From Caprimulgus europaeus (Eukaryota > Chordata > Aves > Caprimulgiformes > Caprimulgidae), in NCBI GenBank assembly GCA_907165065.1, contig OU015538.1:18553165-18617164 (forward strand): DNA of 64,000 bases. The letters are read 5' to 3'. The position numbers and the translations under genes are program-made. Under the pieces are notes generated by a model. It did no database searches, was not told where the DNA came from, and was given only the letters and a program-made list of their open reading frames with translations. Positions 12,402-26,420 of the stretch are shown in pieces (the stretch's first letter is position 1; every line of letters starts with the position of its first letter).

Positions 12402-13279
12402 AGGTCTGAGGCGTGAGAACATAAATCTATACCTACTGTAGCCTATACAACTCAAAACAGAATAAATTAGTTTATTTTATGACAGTCTTAACAAAAGTAA
12501 AACAAAATCATTGCCAAGGGCAATAGTCTGCCATATACCATCAAAACCATGGCATACATGGTCTTACTTTATGTTCCTTATTTTTATTCATATTGAACAC
12601 TACTGATTCTAGATAAAATACTGGGATCCAGTAAGTATATCATTGTGCAACTTCATACAAGGACAGTCCTATTGGGTGACTTATGTTTACTGATTTATGC
12701 CATTTTAAGCATAAAAGTCTGATGGATTGGAATGTCTTTAAAAATTTGGCTGCAACCACACGAACGTTTTTGTTCACACAGCAGTGCATTTTGAAGTAAA
12801 TTGCCCAGTTGCTTGGTTTAATGTACATTGTTTTGACTCCTAATAATGAAGATTCAGAGAGTTTTGTAGTTAAAAGCCAGCACCAGTGTTGAGAAACTTG
12901 TTGAAAGAACTTAATTGAAAAAAGACCTAATTGCAGTGTACTGTTATGTTATATTAATTCTTAAAATATGCATATATATTTAAAACACAGAGATTTTAGG
13001 TCTACTGTATTAAAGTACTGCTTCTCGCTCTTCCAACATAAAGGCTTGAGTACAAACTTCCCCAAGAGCTCTTTGAATGGAAGGGGTTTGATGGAAGGAG
13101 AAAAGAAGAAGCAATTTTTAGGGGAGAGATCGAAGTTAGGAGGAAATGTTTCATTGTTCTAAATTAAATCAGTATTTTAATGATTGAGACTAGTATAAAG
13201 GTATTCTGCAGTATCCAAGCTTCTGTAGTAAATGATCAGATCCAGAACATACTTTCAGATCGAAAGAAAAGCCTCTCAA

Positions 13280-13500
13280 GAAGCATTAAGCTGCAGCTAA
13301 GATGAAGCACAAGAGCAAAGATGAGATATTTATGTGAAAGGCTGGCACACTTTCACTAATACTTATCTCTGTATATTTGCAGCTGCTGAATGACTTAGGA
13401 AGAATAATAATCGTGAGTATCATTGCAGCCTTTATCTGTTTGCAGCTGATGCATGTCAGAGAGAGACTTTCAGTATAAAAGGTGTTGTTTCATGTCAAGG
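13280..13500. promoter_or_regulatory. Candidate regulatory element with paired E-boxes
   Basis: A balanced-composition block in AT-rich flanks. It carries two E-boxes in similar contexts, TTGCAGCTGCTGA (E-box 13,380-13,385) and TTGCAGCTGATGC (E-box 13,443-13,448), 63 bp apart, plus CTGCAGCTAAG near 13,292. CAGCTG is the site of class II bHLH factors. Enhancer function is inference from word content. Conservation was not testable. Confidence 0.28.
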
Positions 13501-13790
13501 CACTTGTCTAAGTCCTCTTCAGCTTCCCAGCTCTGAACTGGTCACCATTGCTCCAATTCGGGCCAGGCTGGGGGGATTGGAGAGTGTGGTGAACACTGTT
13601 CACTCCGGAGTGGGACATCCCCAGAGCACAGCTGTGCTGTAACACAGACTGGAAACTTCTTTCTTCTTCTTCTACTAGAGCAGTTAGTCAAGGTTACTGT
13701 GTTTAAAAGCAGGTTATAGATGGTATGCAATAGTCTTCCCATTTCAGAGTTACCAGCCAGGGAGATGTGCTTCATTAGTCACAATAATTA
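13501..13790. other. GC-elevated unclassified patch
   Basis: Contains a G-run (GGCTGGGGGGATTGGAG) near 13,567 and a CACTCCGGAGTG 12-bp palindrome near 13,602. The minus-strand open frame across it (77 codons) suggests no domain. It could be a worn repeat. Confidence 0.25.
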
Positions 13791-14539
13791 TCAGAAATAA
13801 TGTTGAAAAACAATCAGCAGGGCAAGGGGAAAGGTCCTACCTCCAACCTTGCTGTCAGTGGTCATTAGAGGTCCCACAAAGAGAAGTGTAATTCTTGGTT
13901 TATGTCTCTTAACTTACTTCTCTGCTGTCCCAGTATATCTAAATGCTTAGAGGAAAGGGAAATAAGCAAGAGCAAAAGAAATCTTATTTTTATATAAGCA
14001 TGATTTTTCTTCACTTCACTAATGCCAGATGGAGCATCTTAATAATGTGATAAACTAATAGAGCTGAACTGCTGCACTGGATTGCCATAACACAAAGCCA
14101 ACCTATGTTAAATCATATGTGGGCTCAAACACAGGGAGATTTAAGCTAAATGACTTCTGTTGTAACAAATGAAAGCAAATTGTTCCAGCTCACTAGTTGA
14201 GTTATATTATATCAACTTTTGCTATGGTAAAAAATATAATAAAACTTATGGCATAATAAAACCTACAAGGGATATGTGTGCTTTTCACTTGTACATTAAA
14301 TGTATTTCTGTCATTCTGCTGATCTTTCTATTAATATAAGTACATACATGATGCACATATGAAACAAATCTCATCCAGTCTGTGGGATGGAAGAACCACT
14401 TTTATCCTAAATGTAAATTTAAATTTAAGATGTTTTAAATGTCTTCAGTCTCTACTCTGCTGATGTCAATATGCACAAAGGCAATTTGATGTAAAGTCAT
14501 AGAATGTAGCATTATTTCACTTTATTCCTTGCTGCTTTT

Positions 14540-14555
14540 TGTGTGTGTGTGTGTG
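14540..14555. repeat. (TG)8 microsatellite
   Basis: Eight uninterrupted TG units. Short, but a standard candidate for length polymorphism. Confidence 0.85.
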
Positions 14556-14863
14556 CCATGCCATATTACAAATTGCTACATTCAGGCAGGGTATTATTCA
14601 GAAGTCCTATTATGGAAGAAATAAGTTATTTGCCTCATAACCTTTCTGTTTTTCCAGTAGTTCTAAATTAGGTCCCTTGGATCTCTCTTCAAGGTCAATG
14701 GCTTTTTCATTAAGTGCAGAGAGCCTTAGCTTCTTCTGAGTTACTTAAATTCCCCATGCTCTGGGCCACTGGCTTGAGTCTTAGTCTGCTCTCATTTTTG
14801 GGTTTGGCCAAAGTTAATATAACAAGCTATGTGTGTTATCAGCTTTTTCATTTCCCTCCCCTT

Positions 14864-14902
14864 CTTTTTTTTTTTGTTTTTTTTTTGTTTTGTTTTGTTT
14901 TT
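14864..14902. repeat. T-rich (TTTTG)n tract
   Basis: T runs punctuated by single G, giving several TTTTG units. On the other strand this reads CAAAA-rich, like a degraded poly(A) tail of a retroposed sequence, but no element body is recognisable beside it. Confidence 0.7.
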
Positions 14903-16245
14903 AATATGAGAGCTCATCCTTTTAGTCTGACAGATCACCTGAGTGATTGCTGGAGTATTCAGTCCTAACTGTCATTAGCTTTCAGTAGGTCAAGAACGTG
15001 GGTTGCACAGCAGGCAGAGTACAAAGGTTGCAAAATGTGATTTTTTTACATTCTTTATGATATTGCCATTTATATCTGTTAATGCAAAAAGGACAGGCCT
15101 CTAACATTACTCTTCAGAGTACAACCCATGTCATTAAAAATCTCCAAGCTCTAACTGTTAGGTTGGTAACTTGATAAGAAAAGGGTGTCAACAAAAGAAT
15201 ATGGATTAAGTGTTCTGTGTATATAAACTAAACTTGTAGAAAAGATAGTTTCTAGGTTTCTGCCAACCATATGCCGAGTAAGAAACTTCTGTAATTCTGA
15301 AAAAGTGTATTTGCTGCAAATTCTCATAATAAATACTTGAACCTCTTTAGCATCTCTTATCTCAATTTTTTTTTTTAAACCTTGAATTGTGTCCTTCAGT
15401 TCTCCTGCATGGTAGGTCACAGTTATTATTTCCTTTAAAACAAGTGAAGCAGCTTAGGAAAACATATGTTATTTTCCTCAATAATATGAGATGAATAAAT
15501 GACAGAAGCAGAAATAATATCCTGCTGTTTGAACTGTTATGCTGTTATATTTCATGGCTTGTAATACCGTGGGAAGGAAGATCAACACTTTGTCAAAGTG
15601 ACTAAGCAGTTGGAGGTGCTGTGTTAATGTTGAAATCTCTCACAGGATTTGGTTTCACTTGACAATTACATTCAATTAGAAAACACTCCTAAGTAACTTC
15701 TCAAGGTTGTGGTTTAACTTGGTGTGATTTCCAAGTGAAGAAAAGCCCTGGAGGAGATTTTATTAATTGTACTCTTCACAGCATTTCCTAAGGAGCAGCC
15801 AAGGTCAGTGCCATTTTCCCAGGCATTCTGCAGATGAGTGTCTGTGAACTTCTTCAGCTTAAATAGCTTAGGATCCAAATGGACACGTAAACAAATCACT
15901 GTGGCAAATGTCATTTTATTGAGGGAAGGGCAGAGTGAGAGAGGAGGTTCTCTAAAGAAAAATACAGAATGATGTCAAGAACAAAGGTTTTGGGCAAAGC
16001 ACTTGGGTGAAGCTCTAACCGTTCTCCTTTGTCAGGTCACAGTTCTTGTTTTGATGGAAGCATAGACACCATGTCCCTCATTCTCTTTTTGCTCTGTCTG
16101 GTCTTTCCACTTTGGTATGTCTAGCCTCCTTGTACTTGTTTTTTTCTAAACAAAAGGTGTTGCTGCTAATGTGATGGCACCAAGGCACCATATGTTCATA
16201 GGAAAACCTACTGGCAAGTCCTAACATGGGTCCATGTGGCTTATC

Positions 16246-16288
16246 CTTTTTTTTTGTTTGGTTTTTGTTTGTTGGCAGTTTTTTTTTA
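16246..16288. repeat. T-rich tract with G interruptions
   Basis: Two T8-T9 runs bracket GTTTGGTTTTTGTTTG. Low-complexity sequence without an attached element. Confidence 0.7.
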
Positions 16289-18200
16289 ATAAGATCAAGT
16301 TGTAGAGAGATAGTCTCAAATGAGAATGATTAAAAAATACCATTTTTGAGAGAGATATCATCTTATCATAGTGTACCTCAGCCGCGTTGCTTGCTAGTAT
16401 TCTGTACCATCTTAAATATAATTTTCAAAGCCTCTTATTCCAACAGGAAGAAAAGAAGACTCTGCTTAGTTCTGTAAGTCATCTTCATTGTCCTTTTATT
16501 TCTTTGCCAATACTGAACAACTTTCCAAGCAGCTGAGCCAAGAGAACAAGTGAGTCAAGTGTTCAGATTACCCTGTACTAAAGTAAACTTCAGGCTGCAG
16601 GGAGCCATGGAAAGAACCAGACTAGATTTGCTTTGTTCTTATGCTTCCTTCCTGAAGTGCCCACTTCCCACTTTCTGAGGCAAGAGGCTCTTAAACAGAT
16701 CTTCCCTCCAATCTGGTCTTACATTCAGCTTTACTGATGTTCCCTCACCATCAGCAATATCAGACAGTTAATATGAATATTTAGTTTATTTGAACTGTAG
16801 GTGGCTAAGGTTGAACTTAAAGATAGTACTTTAGCTCAGCAAGGAAAATGAAAATATGTTTCAAGTGCTTGGTTAGAAGAAAAAGCTATGAGTATCCACC
16901 CTACAGTACTTGATCAAGTTCCCCTTTCTTTATTGAAATCTGCTATGAAAAATAGTGATCCTTAAACGTCAGTCAAATAGCAAAGAAAAAAATTTTTGAG
17001 ATCAAATGATACATTTTTGTAAGTAGAATAAAATATCAGTTAAGAATAGATGGAGATATAGTAAGAGTATATTTTCAACACAAGGGAGCCAAATTTATAT
17101 TTCTTGCATAAGAACAATTTTTAGTGTTCAGATTCAAATGGAAATGGAATTTTTCCCTGGTTGTTTTTCTCCAGTATGCCTTCTACAACAGCTAGCTCTT
17201 TGCATGTTTAATGTAACTGTGCGACCTTGGTCTTGCAGTCAGTGCTTTCAGTTCAGTGCTAATATGCAATTATTAATAACTATAATATATCCAATAATTG
17301 GAAAAAAAAGTAATTTATGAAGTCGTGCACATTATCCCAGGTTTAGGCAGAAATTTTCTGTACCTGACGATTTTATTTAATTTGTCAGAAAAAACCTCAG
17401 TCCCATGTTATTGAGACTAGATTTCAGAAAGTGCTTCAGTGCACACTTAGCAAAGTAGTTCAAGGTCAAAGCTCTGCTTAACAGAATGCAAAATAATTTA
17501 TTTATTAAAACTTATCATATTTAAAACCAATAAAAAATGTTGGGTTTCCATACAGTTTAAACTTATTTTTGTAATTAAAAGTAATTTTCTTATATAAAAA
17601 TAGCTTAACAGCACCATCTTCTGACAAGCTGTAGTTTCTGCAGTAACCTTGAAAAGTACTTTTAATCCTTTGCATACATATTTTGGTTACTGTCACAAAT
17701 AAACAGAGATTCTGGGGGAAATAAATGTAAGTGTAATCCCATGTATCCTAACAGAAAACATTGGCTGAGAGTCCTGAGCAGCCACTTACTGTCCAATTTC
17801 TTCTCTTCACTTAAAAGAGTAAGAGAATTTCATTCAACTGTAATTGTGCCTCAAATTGTTGAAAGGTTTTCTGCAAAAACATTTCCAAGGTATATTCCTG
17901 TCAAATATTTAGAAATAGGTAATTTATATGTAATTTGAACAGCAGACAGATCTAGCAACTTCAGATGTCTTGTAACATGAATGTGAGAGTAGAAATATTA
18001 TGTATGTCCCATTTTCTTACCCAGTGTTGCTGTATTTGTAAAACCAAAACTGCTTTCAGTTTTGTACTGAAGTGCACAAACTAAATGAATGTTGGTCTTG
18101 TTAATACATTTGTGAACCATTCAGGGCAACAATGATATCAGGTGATTGTACTTTGGCAATAGTGTTTTTACTAATGTTTGTTTAATGGTATCTATGATCT

Positions 18201-21200
18201 CATAACTGGATCAGTTACTATGAAATGACAGGTTCCCTGAGACGACTGCATGTTCCTAGCCATCAAAAACCACAAGGTGACTTAGCCTACCCCACAAGAA
18301 AAAGGCTTTAAAAAAATTACCTTGCACTTGCCATGGGACAAGAGGACATGTACAGAGCAGATTCAGAGCAAGAGGCAGAAACCAAAGAGGGAAGATTCAA
18401 CTTAAAACAAACAAACAAAACCAACAAAAGACAGCAAATAAAACCTGCCCCAAGTTGCTAAAAATTCTCAGACTCATAATCCTCCATTTTGTCACAGTAC
18501 ATGATTTCTTGTCTCTACTTCTTATAATTGATTCTTTGCTCCTATACAACAACTTTTTTTTTCTTGATAGGAGCTTACTGCCTATTGAATTCAGGTCCAG
18601 TTTCATTACTCAAAACTCCATTGGTTAGACTTAATCTTTCATTTAGTTTTCATATTTCCCAGTCAAAATCTACTCATAATGTACAATCTAAATCCTCATT
18701 TATGCATATGGTTACAGATATTAAAAAATTAATCATTTTCAAGTTTGAGTTTAATTTTAATTGTAGTAAGCAGTGCTGTTCTATGGAAGCTGCTTTATAG
18801 ATATTAAAAGGAAAGTTTGTTTACCTACTTTGCTAAAACATGGACTTTTAGTTTGACATGGTAAACTCCTGGATGGTAAATGTCATTTAGAAATATTTTG
18901 CTAGTGTTAACAGATGCAACTATAATGATTTTTTGAGTAGTTTTGTTAGAAAATCATCAAATCTCCTAAAAAAAAAAGTGATAATAAACACAGAGCTGAA
19001 ACAATTTATGGTACAGCAACTTTGCATCTCAAGGGAACAAGCTCTATTTCATGTTATTCCAGGTAATTTTTGAACATCCACATTTACATTAGAAACCTGC
19101 AAGGTATCTTTTTAGGTAATCACTATTTTCATATGTATTCATGAGTTTTTAGCCAGATAACTAGTCCCTGTACTCAGATGAATTACATATTCACATATTT
19201 AAATGTTAGTTCTATCACCACTGTCTTAATGAGGAAATATATGCTCTACACAGGTGTACTGCCTAGAAGATTGTAGCTGGGGTAACTGAAAATACTCAAA
19301 GTCTGTCATGGTGAAATGTGTGTTACTTAGGGGTTGTGTTCAAATAATCTTATATACTAATGAGAGAAAAAAATAAAAATTCCAGTTGTAAATTAGTAAT
19401 TGAAGACTGAAATACTACACTGCGTTTCCAGACTTAAAGGTAAGAAACTTTGTTGGAGGAAAGTGGAAAGAGAAATTTGTTGTCATTATTCTCTTGGTGA
19501 TTGTACTCCAACATTACCAGATCTTTAAGGTTTGATATGCTGGAGCAGGGCTTACATACACAGAACTTTAGAGCTCTCAAAAACCCGTAGCAGTAAAACC
19601 ATAATATTTTAGTTCAGAAATGAAAGTATAGAAATATTTTTTAAATCATTGTATTACAGCTTGAAGACAGTAATGCCTTACCATTGCAGCTGTGTACTTT
19701 GTAAAGGTATTGATTTATAGTATTGATTTTACTTCCAGAAAAAGTATTGTACTTCTAGAAGAAAGCAGAGTTTGACATTCATAAGTGCACTCCATTTTCA
19801 TATATACGTACCAAGGGAGGAGAGCTCTGGTTATAGAAGTCAATTCAGTTCTAGCCATCTGTCATTCAACTTACAAATATTTCTGTTATATTTTGAGAAG
19901 TCAAAGGTTAGGGAGTATGTTGCATTTAATTTTAAAAGGGTATTAAGAACAAAATATTGATGGCCATCTGAATAACTTTGTAGTTTTTTCTTGCACATGT
20001 TACAGAAATCTATTACTTTGAGAAATATTTACTGAAGTCTTCAGAGTGTGGAATAAGATTTCTCTACAGCTGAAACTCTGGAACTTTTTTCTTGACTTCC
20101 TGTTTATTTAAATTGCATCATCTAATAATAATTAGAACCGATAAAAATTGTGTCTTACTGATTTGTGTTTAACTCTTCAATAGGTGGGTATTAAATACTT
20201 GAATGTCAGTTGGGTTCACTCACTGAAGACTGAAAGTTCAGTGAGAATTTTGGCTTATCACTTTCAGGTGGCACCTTCTTCAAGACATAAAACAAGTCTT
20301 CCATTAGACAAGATTGTCCCTAGTTACCTCTATGCAAGCAGAGGTACAACATCTCTTAGGAATATAATCTGTAGTCCTTCGATCAAGAAGCAGAGTTACT
20401 TTTGATGGATCACTTGCACATCTTGAAGCCCACAGTACACCCTTGACAAAGTGCAGGCAGGATAAAAATTAAGGAATGGAAAGAGGAGGAATGATCATTC
20501 CCAGTATTCTGGTTTTGAAGGCACCAAGAAAAGGAGAGACAGAAAAAGAGGATTATTTGCTTTCTTTTTATTTTCCCTTACTACTTTATTTCTCCTCTCT
20601 TTATACTTGTATGAAATGCAAGTAAAACAAAACACATAAATCAATAGACCTAATTATAAGAGACGAGTAGGTTGTACTTGCTTCTACTGTTGGAGCCTGA
20701 GACTTTCAAGTTTGACATGTTTTCTGACAACTTATTTGTTCACATCTTCTATAAAATGTAGATTCTCCCCTGAGATTAATATTAAAGGCAAAAAAGATGC
20801 CAAAAATTATTGTGTTTCTGAGCTCCTTTGCAATGACTACAAATATAGTATAAGTCAGGTTTTTTTAAACCAAGTCGGGGGTGGGAACCAAACAAAGCCT
20901 GTATTATTACTGGCAACAGAATGATTTGCTTTTTTTGCATTAGGTTTAAGTACCAGAAAAACCTGAAAACTTATATACGAAAGACAGGAAAAAAAAGGAC
21001 ATTGACATTTAAAGTAATTAAATATAATAATCCTAACCTGTCACTTTCCAAATTCTTTTCTTTATGCTTCATAGTAGTAAGTCATGTCCTACTCAATGCT
21101 TTAACCAAGTCAGTACTTTATTACTAAATATTTGAAAGTCATCTTTCTTGATAAGAAGAAAAAAGTCTCCAAGCCATGGTTGGTTTGTATGCTTCTTGTA

Positions 21201-22549
21201 TCAGAGATTGAGATCTTGTATCAGATCTAGATAATGCATAATTCTGTGTATACTTCTGTTGACTGAATGACATTCTTTGTCTTGGATTATTAAAAATGTT
21301 AAAGCTTTCATTCTTTTTTCCTTATAACCTGTTATAAATAAATATTTTCCCTATTATTTCAAAGGAGATTTCTCACTCATCTTCTCTGAGATTGCCTTTG
21401 ACACCAGCACACACTGAATAAAGAAATACTTCATATCCCCTTCTTTAAGAATACTCTACTTATAGTCTTTTTGGATCCAGTAATATACAGGATTGCAGTT
21501 CTTCGGAGGAAAAAATTGGTGGACTTTAAAGTGCTTAGGAAGACGAAAGAGGAACGTACAGAAGAATGCTAAACAGGTATGCAGTCCTGCATGTGGCTGG
21601 ATCCTGGTCTGCTAGCCATGTGTTCCTTCCTGTTCTTCTGAAAATCTGTTTTCAGCACAGATTATATGTTGTGGGAATTATGTACTCTCTGAAACATCTG
21701 GGTTTGCTATGGAAAACAGCATGATACTTTGCATAACCAGACAGATTACACCAAAAACCTGGGAGGAACTGTGGACTCCTGGGTACGTGTGAAATTGCTC
21801 TTTCAACTTCTGTTGTCATCTTGCCTTAGGAATTGAGTAACTCTCCCAGATCACATGGCTGTAGTATTCCTAACCAAAGCAATTTGAATGCCTTTTTCTT
21901 CATGATGCTCCTTTCCAAAGCAAATTTACTTTTCTCCATAAATGGTCAAGATAGAAATAAGATGCATCTTGTACACCAGGAATTAATATTAAAAATATCT
22001 GTTTCCTGATTTTGTGCTATAGAAAATAAAGTAATTGATACCATGTCTATGGAGAAAGATTGAAGTAGCTTGATATTCAAGCGGGAAAAAAAAATCATTA
22101 AATAAATTAACAATATTCCCGTAAAAATTCATGGAAAGACTGTTTTCATGTATATGTGCCCATTAATTTTCATTTTGAAAGATCCATTATCAGATCTTAG
22201 TAAGTGTGAACTGTATCTGTTGCACTTGAGTATTAAAAAGATAGGCATATAAAATCCCTTTTAATCTCTGAAGATCTCTACAGTATACCTGAACACCTGA
22301 GCCTAACTTCAAATGCCCTTGCTTTTCTGGGTTTAAGTTAGACCCCTGATATTATTTGACCATGCAATATTTTTTAAGTTTTAGTATGTGAATATGTTCT
22401 CTGTTGTTTTTCTCCTAGAGTTAGAAAACAAGACTATAAATCCCAGTGGTGGATCTTAAAAAAATTGGGTTTGTGTGGTTCAGGTCTTTTGAAAATTCTA
22501 TAAAGCAGCATGAGACATTGTTCTATTCAATTTCTAGGTATTGATCCAA
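18201..22549. other. AT-rich non-coding DNA
   Basis: No gene or repeat family seen. An (AAAC)n-like patch lies near 18,405-18,426. A small direct repeat, ATCTTGTATCAGA with a near copy about 22 bp earlier, lies near 21,190-21,230. Frames here are short and lysine- or phenylalanine-rich, reflecting base composition. Confidence 0.65.
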
Positions 22550-23060
22550 CTGAATGCTTGTTTGGAGATTGCCTCTGCAGCTTTATTTGAACAGAAGAAA
22601 TACTTTTCTCTTTAGAGATAGGGTGTGTGGGGATTTCACGTACAAGGGACACATTTCATGTATACAGATTTCTCATGCTGAGGGCAATAAAACAGTTTTG
22701 CCCTTGAAGCTGAGTATTATACCCGCAACTTGCTCAGCTTATCTGTGTGTTAATTACAAAAAGGATGGTGAGCGGCTCACAACTGGGAAGAGGAATGCCT
22801 TGGCTACCAGGGGAAGATAGTTCTGATTAAAGATAAGTCAACCAGGCTACCCTGTTTCTATATCAGGCTCCCTGTGAAAAAGCCAATGTTGGAAAGGATT
22901 CAGAGCTGAGACGGTTGGATCCTGGGCCCAAGGAAACCTGAGTCTGCCATAAAGATGAAGAGAACCTTCATTATGGGAGGTGATAAGAGTTGCCCTAATT
23001 GCTCAGTAGCTATCCTACTGACATAGATGTCAGTAGATGTTCTTATCCAAAGAGCTTTAT
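22550..23060. other. Balanced-composition unclassified block
   Basis: Less AT-rich than the flanks, with AGCGGCTCAC and GAGACGGTTGGATCC. An 88-codon plus-strand frame (22,554-22,820) has no recognisable domain. It may be a conserved non-coding element or an old insertion. A perfect inverted repeat lies at its right end. Confidence 0.25.
23015..23036. repeat. 22-bp inverted repeat
   Basis: Perfect 10-bp arms CTACTGACAT and ATGTCAGTAG flank the two bases AG. Perfect arms of this length and mixed composition are uncommon by chance at one position. It could be a dimeric-factor site or a cruciform-prone spot. Confidence 0.8.
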
Positions 23061-26000
23061 TCGTGTTTGCACCTGAAATGTAAGAGGTTTTTCAGAAATA
23101 ATTACAAATGCTAATTACACCTACTTACAATGTTTCTCTTTATTTTTCCTTTCAAGGTAAGGCAAATAATGTAACGTTCCTATTTCTCTTGTCCTTTGCT
23201 TCACTATTATATTTTTTCAAGTCATTTACATTTGTTAAAGTTCATTCATGTTTATATGTGTGTGTGTTTTATAAATATATACACTGAGCTTCTGTGCACT
23301 AAAAACTGTGATGCAAGAGCAGAGAAAACACTGTGTATAGTAAATCTGTTCTGTAAAACATAGTCAGGAATTAAGGTACTTGCTGTTCATGCACAAATTC
23401 AGAGTTGGACTAGAGACAAGTATTAAAGCATATGCCCAAAATGTTGCTCCCTTAGTTGACCCCAGTTGCTCATTCTTGCTTTGTGTAAGATTTTAGATGT
23501 TGGGGTCTCAAGAAGAGTAAATAAGTAATAATTACATTCAAAATAATCTGTATGAAAGGTCCCCAGAGCAGTGACTTCTGTCTTTTGTGTTTTTAATTTC
23601 TTCCATGGTATTTGACCTCTGTATGAACTTTAAGGTATTTGAAAGGTAACCTGTTCAGATCCCCAGTAATTGTACTGCTGTAAATATGTTTTCTGACACG
23701 TAGGGTAGGAAATGAGTGGGCTTTTTTCCTTTAGAAAAATAAAGATACTAGTGCCTCATATTGTCACCTGGTGTTTAAACTTACCAATATTAATGATATT
23801 TTGTGAGGAACTTCCCTGTGGGGATTTGTGTTTCATCTCTTCTTCTCTTGTTAATTGTGAGGTCATACACACACAGGATCTGAATTTCTGTGGCTCCTGA
23901 ATTTGAAGTTTCTCATTTGGACAATTTAAGTTTGTGTTACCTTAATCCTTTGGTTTTTGGGGGACTTTGGAAATTTAACTATGATAAGGCCACTATGGTG
24001 TCTCTGGGCTGATGAAAATTTTTGGCATTCAATGATTTAGCTGTTGGCCAGTGCTTGGCTAAATTTATGTCTCTAAACAAAATTTCTCACCTTTACTGAT
24101 ACTTTCAGGGTTATTTGATGCACAGAATTACATTATATTACAAGTGTGATAAAAATACAGTATTGACTTAGTGTTTCATACAGTCTTATAGTCTTATAAA
24201 CTGGTATTGATCCATCTTCAGTTCTGAAGGTCAGCATAAAGTTTACAAAGAGAAGTATATGAGGTTAGGAAACATTATGCAGTAGTTGCCCATTAAACTA
24301 TTAAAATGTGACCTGCTGTTGCTGGAGCTTTCAACAGATCTTTTAGTATCCTCATCAATCCCAAGCTGCATACATAGATCTAGGTTTTGGCTAATAAAAA
24401 TTAATTGCAGTGATTAGGATACTTTGCACTGTAGTCATTCTTTCCTTGGAACAGCTCAACGTGCATTATTACACCATTCTTTCAAAGCATGGAGTTATTT
24501 TGTGATGCAGTAAATCTATTACAAATTTTGGAAGGGAAAACACCTGATTCAAAATGTCTTTTTCTGCTAGTAGTACTTGGTTCTTCTATAGTATCAATGT
24601 CCTTTGAAATGCATAACAATTATGTATTTAGTCTCTTGAGGTAGGCAAATATAATTAGATACCTTGAAACGGAAAGTAAGTGAGAATTGGACAATACTGC
24701 ATTGAAAGTAAAACTAGAAATAGAACCTGCAGTTGCAAGTTTGCTAAATAAAAAAAATATTGTGATTTAATTTAAAGCAAGCTTTGGAGACTTTTATTGA
24801 AGACTGATACAGTTGTGGTTGTGTTTAAGGTTGGTGTCCTGAACTAAAGTCTCTGTGATGTGCTCACAGAGTGTACAAAGAGTAGAAGAGAGATTGCTGA
24901 ATTGTTCATCTGTGCTGGTATTTTGGTTCAGACTGGGAATCTGCTTTTGACGTGCAACTGGTCATCTCCATTTATGGCAATTTGATAGTGCCATGAACTG
25001 CTTACTGACAGACTGAGGGAAGATAGACTCTAGGATCACGATAACGTACTTCAGTCTAAAACAGTCCACAAAATGAGGGTGGTGTTGACAGTGGATATAC
25101 CTGTTGTATTCTTCTTATCTTCTCTTTTTGTTTCATACAACCTCTAAAAGTATACATGACCTATGGAGTAAATGAGAATGTTTTCATATTTCTGACACTT
25201 TCTTCCTCTATGATTTTAGATCAACAGGTATCATGCACATACAACAACAAAGACAAGTTGTTTATGTCATTGAAGTGGTGCTGTATGTATTTTATTTGAT
25301 GACAGAAGACTCAGTCTTGCCTTAAGTAAGCGTAATATTAATTACAATGATTTGCTAGCCAAATCTTCCCTCTTCTTGACAGTGGGATCCCTCTTTTTGA
25401 TTACCAGGCTTGTAGAGTCTGGAGTCAGACATGCCTCTCTCAGTCTCATAGAATAAAATTAAAAGCTTATTATTATGCTTAAGAATATAATGTCTCTTTT
25501 TTCCATATTAATTGGTAAAAATAATATTTTGCAGGGCTTAAAGACAAAAACAAAACCCGCAAAACTTCAGAACCAACATTATGAACATTTTTGCTCTTGG
25601 CAAAACAGGATTTGACCTACAAAATGTACTCAGATAAAGAAAATTTTCTACACTAGAGCCTTTAAAATAGCTGGAAGTCTGATTCTTTACTTTAAATAGA
25701 CTGGCCATCAGATGCAGACATGGTGCTTCCTAGGATGTTGGACATAGGAATTCCCACAGGTCTGTGTACAAGAGAAAGTGTTCATTATCCTAACTGACTG
25801 TCTCCAGCTTGTTTTCAAAAGAGCTTAAAGGAAAGTATTACATTATTTATTTATATCTAAGTTCAGAAAGTTTTTTACAAGATGCTGAGTGTCAGGACAA
25901 AACAACAATGAACAATAAAAGGCAGTTTGCTGTGAAATTACATTTATGTTAAACCATATACATACTGACTTCAAAGGCAATGTCTGTCCTTCTGAAGGTA

Positions 26001-26420
26001 TTTGCTGTCATATCATTTCAAATTTACAGATGTGCAATGTCTGTAATAATATCAAAGACAAATCCTTAGCTCAGTACATTAAAAGTGAATGATTACTGGA
26101 TTGGTTTTTTTAAAGAAAATGCTTTCAAAATAAAATGTTAATTATCTGTGATCTTGTAAAAATGAAACAAAAAACCTTGATGCAATAGTTGCAGCTGCTC
26201 TGTAATTTTAGTGGTCTGCAATAATAAAGCTGCAGCTGTAAAAAAACCCCAAAAAACCAATATGATATTTCTAACACAAATGAAAAAAAAAATTACTGGC
26301 AAAAGAAAATTTTGATCTTACTGATCATTAAAAATTTCCATGCATAGGAAATTCCCCGTAAAGTGCACTTAATTCTAAACACAGAGCAGTAAACTACTAC
26401 TACAGAAAATTAGAAAAGGA
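23061..26420. other. AT-rich non-coding DNA
   Basis: No gene recognised. The tandem AGTCTTAT word near 24,181-24,198 is a minor duplication. The A- and C-containing low-complexity patch around 26,240-26,300 holds several A runs. Confidence 0.65.

Larger units (their letters stand above)
9568..13279. other. AT-rich non-coding DNA
   Basis: No gene recognised. The stretch 10,300-10,620 is less AT-rich and has TAATCAG and CAGCTG words. The stretch 11,410-11,530 includes CTAATTAACACTCAATGACA and could be a small regulatory element. The plus-strand frame near 10,950-11,255 is phenylalanine/leucine-rich because the DNA is T-rich, not because of a membrane protein. Confidence 0.6.
13791..18200. other. 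AT-rich non-coding DNA with simple repeats
   Basis: No gene recognised. It contains (TG)8 at 14,540-14,555 and T/TTTTG-rich tracts at 14,864-14,902 and 16,246-16,288. The 14-bp palindrome TAAATTTAAATTTA lies at 14,414-14,427. All open frames are short. Confidence 0.65.

Noticed and set aside
25440..25460. CATAGAATAAAATT as CR1 tail
   Set aside because: Only one degenerate octamer and no CR1-like body on either side.
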